DNA from: Pycnopodia helianthoides
Lineage: Eukaryota; Echinodermata; Asteroidea; Forcipulatida; Asteriidae
Assembly: GCA_032158295.1 (NCBI GenBank)
Contig: CM063243.1
Location: 8,812,948-8,876,947, forward strand
DNA: 64,000 bases
Direction of reading: 5' to 3'
The translations under genes were made by a program, and so were the position numbers. The stretch's first letter is position 1, and the number at the start of each line of letters is the position of its first letter. The notes below the pieces were generated by a model. That model was given only the letters and a program-made list of their open reading frames with translations, searched no databases and was not told where the DNA came from. This document shows positions 46,986-55,943 of this stretch, piece after piece.

Positions 46986-47445
46986 CGAGTAAATTCCTTT
47001 CCATCGCTGACGAATTTGCCTTGAAATGTTTGAACTTTTCAAATGCAACTCTTAACTGTCCATCCCTCTCAGTTTGAATTACAGAGAAGCAGCAACTGGA
47101 TTGAAAAAAAAAGACTGGACTGACTTGTCAATGCGAATGATCCTCATTTCTGCTGAAGCTGTGATTCACTTGAAAGTAAAAGAAACCAAGGTAGAAAGTT
47201 TCCTTATACGAAATGAAACAAAGGGGAAGCACACTTTTGCACAATCATAATAGATTTGTTTTGGTTGCTCCATGGGGACTTCAAACGCTACTGTTTTTTG
47301 GGGGTGAATTTTGACATAATTATTTTTTCCTTTTTCAGACAGAAATATTTCTGCACTCGTCGAACTAATTTTATAATCTAATGAAACAATTTTTTTAACG
47401 ATAATTACCAATTGTAAATTTTGTCTTGAATCTTGGACATGCATT

Positions 47446-47476
47446 GGTCAAGGTCAAGGTCAAAGGTCAAAGGTCA
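47446..47476 (+). promoter_or_regulatory. array of AGGTCA nuclear-receptor half-sites
   Basis: AGGTCA occurs at 47451-47456, 47457-47462, 47464-47469 and 47471-47476, preceded by GGTCA at 47446. The spacings are DR0, DR1 and DR1. TCAAGGTCA at 47448-47456 also fits an ERR/SF-1 extended half-site. DR1 pairs are bound by HNF4, RXR and COUP-TF class receptors. It lies 3.7 kb upstream of the first elastase. It could also be a simple repeat. Confidence 0.35.
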
Positions 47477-47477
47477 A

Positions 47478-47810
47478 TGATGAAAATCACCTGTTGGGAC
47501 ATGGTACCCAACAAGGAGGTTCTAGAGCAAATAGGTTCATCCTCAATGGAAGATCTCATAAAAAAAAAACCTACGGTGGGCTGGACACCTGCGAATGCTA
47601 TCTAAAAGACTACCAATCCTCTACTCCCAATTTGCTGAAGGGTCGGGAAGTCGAGACCGCCCATGCCCCGCCCCCCCCCTCCAACACGGAGGGAAATTGA
47701 CACAGAGTCATGGTCATCCCTAGCGACCCAGAGAGCCGACTGGAGAGTGGATGTCAAGTAATGAAAGCGGTTGTCGCTACGCGACTGACAGCGACATGAT
47801 GACATTGTGC
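47478..47810 (+). pseudogene. decayed non-LTR retrotransposon pol C-terminal fragment
   Basis: Across two frames the + strand reads ITCWDMVPNKEVLEQI, SSSMEDLIKK, LRWAGHLRMLSKRLPI, LYSQFAEGS and SWSSLATQRADWRVDV. The LRW.GHL.RM..RLP motif and the following basic region are typical of the end of RTE/craniate-type LINE pol proteins. A poly-A run near 47562 and a poly-C run near 47670 cause frame shifts, and no RT domain remains upstream. Confidence 0.65.
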
Positions 47811-48218
47811 AAACTCCTGAATAAGTTATACTCAGTTGCTTGAATGGCTGTGGACCAAGAGCCCTTCCTCCGTCAGCAGTTACAAACTCTAGACTTCAGG
47901 CAGAATACAACCAGTGGAATACCTCAACACACCTACCAAGAGCACACCACTGGCATGCTCAGGTACTATTTTTTACAACTTATAACTTTCCCAAATATTT
48001 TGCTACTTTCAGCTCCAAAGCTGGCATACGAGTGGGTGTACTTGTTTTTACCAAAAGTCAGCTGTTTCATCATTCAAAAACATTACTTATGGCAGGAACT
48101 TATAGTTCTGAGAAGACTTCAAGTCTTTAAAGAAGGTAGGTAAAAGCTAGGTTCTGTTATTAAACTTTTTTTGCATAAATCATCAAAGAGAAGCTAGCTG
48201 AATGAAAATTGTTATGTG

Positions 48219-48410
48219 CTTCCTGGTAATCGGCAGAGCCAGTTTGTGTGAAGTGGGCGTAGATTACAGTAAAATACGTCACACTTACATACAAGATAAC
48301 ATTGGTGAATTATCTTGTTGTGTTAGTTTAAGGGCGTAGATTACAGTAAAATACGTCACACTTACGTACAGGATAACATTGGTGAATTATCTTGTTGTGT
48401 TAGTTTAAGG
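48219..48410. repeat. 77-bp direct duplication within a dispersed repeat
   Basis: The segment GGGCGTAGATTACAGTAAAA, then ATACGTCACACTTAC, GATAACATTGGTGAATTATC and TTGTTGTGTTAGTTTAA is present twice in direct orientation (about 48257-48333 and 48334-48410) with few differences. The left flank matches 3911-3985. Confidence 0.9.
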
Positions 48411-48639
48411 CTTTGCCATCTGTTGGTTCATACTCTGATGGGGACATCTTTATCTGATGACAATAAAAGTACTCAGATTCAGTTATTAGGTGTTAGGAGC
48501 AACGCCCGGAACACCTCATTTTTTTTCTTCTTCTTAATACCTCTCCTGCTTCTCCCCGTCGATTGTCTGCAAACAAAAGCACCCTTCCAAGCTTGTATGA
48601 ACTTGAAACTTCACATATAGTTAAATAGTCATTAGGACA

Positions 48640-49330
48640 TAAAACCGCGTCAGTTACGTTATGATAACGTCATCTGGTGTCGAGTTACATTAAGTATGAG
48701 TAAAATATTTGAAAAATCATAAGTCGTGCATTACACAATGGATTTCTACAATCAATTCATCATCGGAGAGGTCTCCCACAACTTAACAAACGCTACACAG
48801 AGTGTGACCCCATTTGACATTGACTTCCGGTTCAAAATGGAAGTTGACAATTTCAAAAATTCATATCTCAAGAACTACCAATACTTAAGTCAAAAGTTTT
48901 ACATCAGACTGTAGGTCCTTGATACTCCTCAAACTTTTGCACAGAGATAATACCAATTTGATCTTAACTTTGATCCAAAGTCCACAGAGCCTGATTTTGC
49001 ATTATAAGTCTCGAAAACATTAACGCTGAATTTGAGCATTTTTGTCAGCCAAACTGACACACTTCACAAGCTCACACAACCTTCAAATTTTGCACATAGG
49101 TAGGTCTTCACTAGTAGAATTTACCACTTTGATGACGTCATTTAAACGTCATCGGGTTTTGATTAAAGTAAATTTAAGTTTAATGTTTGTAAAAAATCAT
49201 AACTCATTAACGGTGCAATGGATTTTTACAATCTATACATCACCAGAGAGAGCTTCCAAAAATAAACAAACGCCACACAGTATGTGACCTCAATTGACCT
49301 TGTCTTCCGGTCGAAACCGGAAGTTAAGTA
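48640..49330. repeat. imperfect direct repeat, two units about 450 bp apart
   Basis: Unit 1 (48670-48850) and unit 2 (49135-49325) share ACGTCATC.GG, AAAAATCATAA, CAATGGATTT.TACAATC, CATCA..GGAGAG, AACAAACGC.ACACAG and a CTTCCGGT block. The second ends in a short palindrome, CTTCCGGTCGAAACCGGAAG. Confidence 0.75.
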
Positions 49331-49639
49331 GTAACCTTAGCATTCATTTCCTGTGTAACTAGGTATAAATGTAATAGATTTACACTTTACTTTCTGTGAA
49401 ATTTCAAAAGCTATCCACAATCTTTTCATCGATTTCAATAAATTGTTCACACATTAGCGCAACACTGACCCCAATGATACCCGAACACCTAGTGTTTGTC
49501 TCTACAAATGCTAAATTCTAGTTTCAAGTTAAATCTTGTCCGCTGTGACACGACTTTGGACAAAGGGGCAGGGAATGATTACTTTGGACAAGATGCTTCG
49601 AAGTGCCAAAATGTCCTATAATTATACATACAACCAATG

Positions 49640-49785
49640 CACTTTACCCAAAGCTACAAGTTCACTATAACTGAAGCAAAACAATATATTACACCCGCAG
49701 CAACAAATGTACTACACCCAAAGAAAACAATGTACTATACCCGTAGCAAACAATGTACTGTACCCGAGGCAACCAATGCGCAGTT
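49640..49785. repeat. short tandem repeat, about 23-25 bp unit
   Basis: Units are variants of CAAACAATGTACTATACCCG; the clearest are between 49692 and 49780. Confidence 0.75.
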
Positions 49786-50716
49786 AGAACAGCGCTATAC
49801 GCAGAGTTTGATATGAGCCGTACAACATAGGTTTTTATCACACTCCTTGTTGCTGTGGATCGACCAATCAGAACCAAAGATTCAAGCCTGCTTGAAAGTT
49901 ATTAGTTCACCAGTTCAAGGGTCGGAAACTTGCAAAACAGAAATGTCCTGTTAATTTGTATATGAGTATAATTTATCTATGTGGGACACACTTTGATAAC
50001 TGCATCATCAGTCAACAAACACAAGCCTGATAAAACTAGTTTTGCATCCCATCATAAACGCATCTGTTTTGCATCCCATGAAATGATCTCTCGATAATTG
50101 AATGAATTTAAGTTTGACTGAGTTTCTCGTCTTGATAACTTCTTAAAGTTAAATTTTTCTGCTTCCCTGCTTTCGGTTGCAACAATCAAAATGAGCCCGA
50201 AACTATTTCTCTTTAAGAACTGGGCCCAATTTCAGTATTTCAACTTCAAGGCTAAACAGCTGCTACCTAGACTTCCCTCGTGTGAGATTTGGTTTATTTC
50301 TATTTGCTTATAAAGCAAAATAAGTATAAACAAATTAATAAAAGGGGCTCCAAGGTCAAATTAAGTTTTGTGGTGCATTCATTTTTCAATAAAGTCCCTA
50401 TAAAAGTGGAACAAATTGCAAGTCTCTAACATCTAGTTAAAATTGTGTAAAATGTCATTTTATTTGATGCTCTTTCAGAGCAAATGTGAAACATGACATC
50501 ATCGGACATAAAAAACAAATGGGCTTGTACATTTCAAAGAAGATTTTGTGCATCAGTCGAAAAGGTAAAATTCAATTTCTTTTTTATTGAATATCATCAA
50601 ACTTCAGGAATGAAGTAGACATTTCCTGTACACAAATGTATTTAAAATCATCATTGGATGTTTTGGGATGTTGACAAAGTTCGCACTGAAAGGGTACTTG
50701 ATGACATTTACAAAAC
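49786..50716. other. intergenic stretch upstream of elastase copy 1
   Basis: AT-rich with no exon. GCAAGTCTCTAACATCTAGT at about 50417-50436 resembles the left arm of the hairpin at 50717, so this area contains a local duplication. Confidence 0.4.
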
Positions 50717-50789
50717 ACAAGTCTCTAACCTCACATTAAAAAGGTGTAACATTATTTTACACCGTTTTACTGTGAGGTTAGAGAATTGT
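50717..50789. other. 73-nt near-perfect hairpin 350 bp upstream of elastase copy 1
   Basis: Two 33-nt arms, with perfect inner blocks TCTCTAACCTCACA / TGTGAGGTTAGAGA and GGTGTAA / TTACACC, enclose a 7-nt loop (CATTATT). Only three arm positions are unpaired. The geometry fits a microRNA-like precursor or a cruciform. A partial relative of one arm lies at 50417, and no equivalent was seen upstream of copy 2. Confidence 0.5.
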
Positions 50790-51004
50790 ATTTTTTCCAA
50801 CTTTTATAAGGACTCTACCTATTTGAAAATGGGCGCTTTAATAAACTCTACTTTCATAAATAACAAGAACTAATCAACCAAATAAGTAAAATTTGTTGAT
50901 ATAGATATCCTATCGTTAAGGACAAACTTTGGCAACCTCGCACATAAGCGTTACAGAAAAAAAACAATGACATGATCAACATTCTTTGCTCGCAATCATA
51001 AAAG

Positions 51005-51058
51005 CACCTGTTTTGTCTCACACACAAAGATCTGCAGATAATGTATTAATGTATAAAT
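51005..51058 (+). promoter_or_regulatory. elastase copy 1 core promoter
   Basis: CACCTG at 51005-51010 is followed by TTTTGTCTCAC. AGATAA (GATA site) lies at 51036-51041 and TATAAAT at 51052-51058. The start codon is 84 bp after the TATA box, as in copy 2. The E-box plus TC-box arrangement resembles the PTF1 site of vertebrate pancreatic protease genes, although copy 1 has CTC where copy 2 has CCC. Confidence 0.6.
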
Positions 51059-51135
51059 ATGAGTTTCTCATCTTGGGATGGCCACTGAGGAGTTGAGTTG
51101 CTTGTACAACCATTCATCACACCTCTCGCACCATC

Positions 51136-54100
51136 ATGGCGCTGCGTACACTCATTGTGTTACTGGCAACCTTCATTGCCTGCAATGGCAACTTGAACAG
51201 TAAGTAATTTCAGTTTTTGTTGTGACTCTATTTTTTATTTTGGGTTGAACAAAGGAAAATTTACTAGAGCGGGATGTGAGCCTGTGCCCTCCGGATTAAC
51301 GTGTCAGTGCTCTACCAACTGAGTCATCTATATCCCAAAGATTATAGAGCTCCGAAGGCGCAAGATGGGGAACAAAAGCTCTATCTGTTGTTGGAACCTG
51401 AAATACATATGGGCGTCTTTTCAGCAAGTAAAATGTTGCATCATTGAGACCAATGGTCATTGTCTGCACTGATCTATTGTTGCATCAAAAGAGTTCTTGC
51501 TGAAATGGCGTCCAGTGAACATTTCACATTTCAGCCTGAGTTCCCTATCTTTGGCCTTTGGCACTCTACAATCTTCTATCTTGCCCTAATAGTGGTGGTC
51601 TCCCTATATTGTCAATGTCTTTGTTGGGGATGCCATAAGTTGAATGGCTTCTGACTGGCACCCCTGAACAAAGATATTGACAAAATAGGGAGACCGCCAA
51701 CATTAGGGCTTAGATAGCTCAATTGGTGGAGCGACAGCACTTGTATCTGGAGTTCACAGGTTCAAATTCTGTTCTAGTCAACTATTCTTTGTTCAACCCA
51801 AAGTTATTTTAAATTTACACAGTGACTTAACTAGTCATTCATCACAATATATATTTTTTTTAATAGTTAATGGCTCGACGTTTGAGGGCCTGACCTCTTT
51901 AACCATGTGAGGGTGGGACGAAATCAAATCTTCCAACAACCACTGATTTACTTTCCCTTTAATAATCAGTAATCTAATTTGATTTCATGTGAAGATTGTG
52001 GAACAACACCGATTCCACCTAATGAATCGCGTGTTGTTGGAGGATATGAAGCCACGCCCAACTCCTGGCCATGGCAGGTTAGTCTTCAGCTTAGGCAACA
52101 AGACGGTTCTTTTAGACACTGGTGTGGTGGATCAATCATTCATTTTAATTGGGTTGTAACAGCAGCTCACTGCGTGGAGGGGTAAGTTTAAGAAATAACA
52201 CAAGGCCTTTGGCCTGAACACTCTCGTGGTTCAAACATTGGGCTCTTTAACTTGCATTGATCAAGTCTACTAGCCGTATGTTGAACTCACTGCTATAGAT
52301 TCATTAATAGGTTAATTTATCAGTCTTTTTGGCATTTTCCTTTCCCAGTATGCTGTTAACTTGGATAATCTTGGTTTTTTATATATTCATGTTCTTTTGG
52401 TTTTCTAAAGATATTCTTGTTCCAGTTAAAGGTTGAAGTTGGCTCCCCTTAAACATTTGGATCATAACTTTTGTGGGGATTTCCATTAATGTGTTTGGAA
52501 AAATTGACTGGAAATGTGAATTTATTCTTGCTTAAGTTTAAAGTTAGGGTAAAGGAAATAGTTTTAGCATTCCACTAGGGTCGCTAGCTGACTGAATCCT
52601 TGGGCTTTTTCCAAACCTTCAGCTTAGGCTCTGTCTCTTGCTCTGGACTTTGTTGGAAACTCCATGCAAAATGGTAGTTGTACACTGCTCCAAAATTGAT
52701 GCCAGAGCCCAAGCCGAGGTTTGGGAAGAGGCCCTGCAATCCAGCAGAAGGACTACATTTTTACTTTTGTCTCTTGAACTGTCTCAAGAGTTGTTTGAAT
52801 GAATTAAAATATAATCAATTGTGAAATTCTTCTTTACCGTTAAATTTCAATTTTTATATACAGTACTATTTGCAAGGTTGCAAATCATGGAATGAAAATG
52901 GTTGTTTAATGGCAGCTTAGAGATGGGGGAGGGAGAAGTTCACATGGGTCCATCAATGACTGCCCAAAAACTGTTCCATCACGGTATTGAGAGACAACTG
53001 ATTTAAATGTGTAAATGCCAAGTCCAAGAATTCTTTTACCATGACCTAATTTTGTGTTATCTGCTTTGTCTATGGTAAGCTGTGGAAATGGACAAAGTTT
53101 TGTTTAAATCTAACCGAATCCATGTAGCCACAATTTGTTGGGTTGCTTCACCTGTAGCTTATGTACTTCATTACAATTTTCCACCAATTTTTATTTTGTC
53201 TCATTTATGTGTGTTTTATTTTACAGCAAGGATTATCCCAGTTCATGGGAAGTTTGGGCCGGTGCTCATGACAATGGAGTACTTGCAGCTGATGTGCATG
53301 TGTCAGCTGTTTCAAGAATTATCAAAAATCCGTACTGGAATCCATCTGGTCTTCGGAACGATATTGCACTGATTAAAATGTCAAATCCCGTCACCTTATC
53401 GAACACGATTAACGCTGTCTGCCTGCCATCGAAAACCCACACAGCAGGAAATGGGTTCGTCTCAGGTTGGGGAGATATGCAGTATGGTGGACAACCAGGT
53501 AGGGTTCAGGTGCTTTACATTCATGTTTCCACCTCCATGATGGTAAACATTCAGAAATGGAAATGTACTATGTATAATTTGTAAATTTACTTTGTACATG
53601 AGCTGCACTTATGCACTTCCTGTATCTTGTTTTCTATCAACTTACAATTTTCCAGTGTTCAACAAAATAGATTTCTTCTTCCCTATTAGTTTTGCTCTTT
53701 TTATAGCCCTTATGTTGGGCTTTTTCCAGACCTTGGCTCCAGCTCCAGCCTCTATTTGATGTTGAAGCACGGTCATGCAAAATGCACACTGCTCCAATAG
53801 ATTGAGCCAAAGCCTGGATTTTGAGAAGCCCCCCCCCCCCCACCCCTTGATTGGCCTTCTTGACGTGTATTGTGATTTATGTAAAAAACATTTTAACTGA
53901 TGCTAGGACTATGTGACATGCATCAACAATGATTGATTGATATTTGATTTGTATACTAGGCTGGTACCCAGATAAACTGCAACAGGTTATGACACCAATA
54001 ATGAACCATGCCACTTGCAAAAAAGTTATGACGGTTATACTGTGGATGATGCCATGGTTTGTGCTGGATTCCCCAACGGAGTGAAGGGAGCATGCTCAGT

Positions 54101-54372
54101 AAGTATACACACACAAAAACAACACTTTCTCAATTTGATGTTAAACTCATGACTGAAAAAGCATCATATAACAAACTTGAACCTGTTTCTTGCCTTTCTA
54201 TTTACAGGGAGACAGTGGCGGTCCATATGTCGTTAAAACCGGAGGAGTATGGGAGCTTGCTGGGATTGTGAGCTGGGGTCTGATTCCTTGTGCACAATAT
54301 GGTATTCCCACAATGTACACTGATCCGTATTACTTCCAAAACTGGATCTACAACACCATAAATAGCAATTAA
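51136..54372 (+). CDS. chymotrypsin-like elastase, copy 1, frameshifted in exon 4
   Basis: Secreted S1-family serine protease of the chymotrypsin/elastase group, probably digestive. Exons: 51136-51199, 51995-52181, 53227-53498, 53960-54098 and 54208-54372, all GT-AG. Exon 1 encodes a signal peptide ([18 protein letters not shown]). Exon 2 has the N-terminal Cys, activation site NESR before [15 protein letters not shown], and TAAHC. Exon 3 has the catalytic Asp in LRNDIALIK; exon 5 has GDSGGPYVV. Exon 4 is 139 nt, one base shorter than in copy 2, and the frame meets TGA at 54081-54083, before the serine. The deficit lies by an A6 run (about 54020); a seventh A would give CKKSYDGYT-like sequence, as expected for elastases. 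It is either a pseudogene or an assembly error. AATAAA lies at 54373-54378. Confidence 0.85.
51236..51636 (-). mobile_element. tRNA-derived SINE in intron 1 of copy 1, minus strand (copy S6)
   Basis: The tRNA-like part and tail are at 51236-51340 (minus strand CTCAGTTGGTAGAGC, ACACGTTAATCCGGAGGG). Its 5' body reappears at about 51590-51636 (minus strand ACAAAGACATTGACAATATA), separated by about 250 bp of unrelated sequence. It faces SINE S7 head to head. Confidence 0.75.
51644..51802 (+). mobile_element. tRNA-derived SINE, short form (copy S7), intron 1 of copy 1
   Basis: Starts at ATGGCTTCTGACTGGCACCC, contains GATATTGACAAAATAGGGAG, the tRNA-like segment with A and B boxes (GGTTCAAATTC) and the TTCTTTGTTCAACCCAAAG tail. 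Confidence 0.85.
52602..52734. mobile_element. 133-bp MITE in intron 2 of copy 1
   Basis: The ends GGGCTTTTTCCAAACCTTCA and (inverse) GGGCCTCTTCCCAAACCTCG are terminal inverted repeats that extend to AGCTTAGGCTCTG / GGCTTGGGCTCTG. The interior has CCATGCAAAATGGTAGTTGT. The same element lies at 57417-57549 in copy 2. Confidence 0.7.
53717..53832. mobile_element. related MITE in intron 3 of copy 1
   Basis: GGGCTTTTTCCAGACCTTGG at the left, ATGCAAAATGCACACTGCTC inside and TTTTGAGAAGCCC at the right match the intron 2 element in layout but are more diverged. The corresponding copy in unit 2 is 58833-58955. Confidence 0.65.
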
Positions 54373-55400
54373 AATAAACTGCGAAGATTCCAGTCTCAGT
54401 GTACAGTGCATCAATTGACCCAATTCACCTTATGTTGTCAACTTGCTTGTTCCATTTTGGGAGGTTCCCCTTGTGTATTCATAGAAGCCTTTAAACTTAG
54501 TGATAATGTTCCTCTATTACTTGATAACACATTGAGGGGAGAGTTTGTAGGAGTGGGTGTCACCTCCCGAATCATTTTTTTCTAATTGAAATTTTGAGGG
54601 TCAGTTGGTAGTATGCCATTTGTAAGTTGGATTTTGGGTAATGTCTGGCACAATGTCTTGATTGGTCACAAGCTTTTGTATAGGAACCTCCAGATGGGCA
54701 AACCCTGGTATTGTTGTGCCATACGCATTTATTGAGAATTGTGTATAGGTTTGCAGCCTATTACAAAACTACATGGAAGCTTGCCCAAACCATTTGTCAT
54801 TGCAACTGTCTTTAGTACAAGACCTTAATCGAATCTCTGCTCACAATTAACTTTGAAGCACTTATCAAGTAGAGCAACAGACTAACTTTTAGTCATTTTG
54901 CTGACCAGCAATCTTTAAGTTCCCTTTAACCACACTAATTTACATAAAAAATGTCTGTTTTATTTGATTTATGATCAAATGAAATAAAAACAAAAGCAGA
55001 TAGTGTTAAAGATATTGTTAATGAATTAATAAAATAGTCACAGTTAATTTATCTAGTCTTATAGTTTTGTTTTTTTCCCTTAATGTATTGAGTCAGTGGT
55101 GTCACCAGAGAGAGAAAGAGAGAGGTAGCCATGAGGCCCCCCTCCCACTCCCACTCCCTTGCCCCATAAATGAGAATGAAGAAAAAAAAATAAGCTATAG
55201 AATTTGTTTGGTTTTCACAGCTAAACATATTTTTTGCATAATCTGTAAACCACTTTAGACTGTTTGAAGAATATGTAAATGCATGGTTCAGAACATCAAC
55301 TAATTTAATTGGATCGTCACCATTTTCACAAAGTGTTGATCGCGCGAATCCACCCCACAACCAACAACCAAAGACCCATTGGCTTTTTTGTTTTAGAGAC

Positions 55401-55584
55401 TGATATTTTTACTTTAAGTTTAACAATCAGAATAAAGTTGACTTCTTCAAACATATAGATCTGTCAATGTCTTTTATTTATTTTTGCAACTGTTTTATTC
55501 AGTTATTAATTCCAACAAAAACAAAAACAACACCTGCCTGCTGGGTGCTTTGTTCAAAAGAATACATATTTGGATTCACCACTT
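55401..55584. other. junction between the two duplicated units
   Basis: AT-rich sequence where similarity to both units fades. It contains an AATAAA (near 55433) and a run of ACAAAAACAAAAACAACACC. No gene. Confidence 0.4.
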
Positions 55585-55813
55585 TTTACACTGTTTGAAG
55601 GTGGTTGTTTTCCCCCCAACCTTTATAAGGACTTTATCTATTGGGAAATGAGTGGAGTAAAAAACTTGACTTTAATTAATAACAGGAACTAATCAACCAA
55701 ACAAATAAAAACATCCGAGAATGAGGTTAAGAAAACAATATATCCTATCTATGAGGACAAACTTTGTCAACCTACACAACCTAATCAAACTTGCTTGCTC
55801 ACAATCATAAAAG

Positions 55814-55866
55814 CACCTGTTTTGTCCCACACACAAAGATCTGCAGATAATTAAGTGAGTATAAAT
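55814..55866 (+). promoter_or_regulatory. elastase copy 2 core promoter
   Basis: CACCTG at 55814-55819 is followed by TTTTGTCCCAC. AGATAA lies at 55845-55850 and TATAAAT at 55860-55866. The start codon is 84 bp downstream of the TATA box. The bipartite CACCTG plus TCCCAC layout resembles the PTF1 (bHLH plus RBPJ) site of exocrine pancreas genes. Confidence 0.65.
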
Positions 55867-55943
55867 ATGAGTTTCTCATCTTGGGATGGCCACTGAGGAG
55901 TTGAGTTGCTTGTACAACCATTCATCACACCTCTCGCACCATC

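Larger units (their letters stand above)
50755..55400 (+). repeat. tandem segmental duplication, unit 1
   Basis: Sequence from about 50755 to 55400 aligns colinearly with about 55585-60500. The alignment includes promoter, all five exons, introns with their SINEs and MITEs, and about 1 kb of 3' flank. The offset is 4808 bp at the start codon and 5121 bp at exon 5, owing to a length difference in intron 3. Boundaries are approximate. Confidence 0.9.

Noticed and set aside
47844..48143. Overlapping 96-99-codon ORFs after the LINE fragment
   Set aside because: No recognisable motif; adjacent to dead LINE sequence and probably part of the same decayed region.
51460..51654. 64-codon ORF in intron 1 of elastase copy 1 (and its twin at 56267)
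   Set aside because: It lies inside the intron between two SINE parts; similarity between the two comes from the segmental duplication, not from coding constraint.
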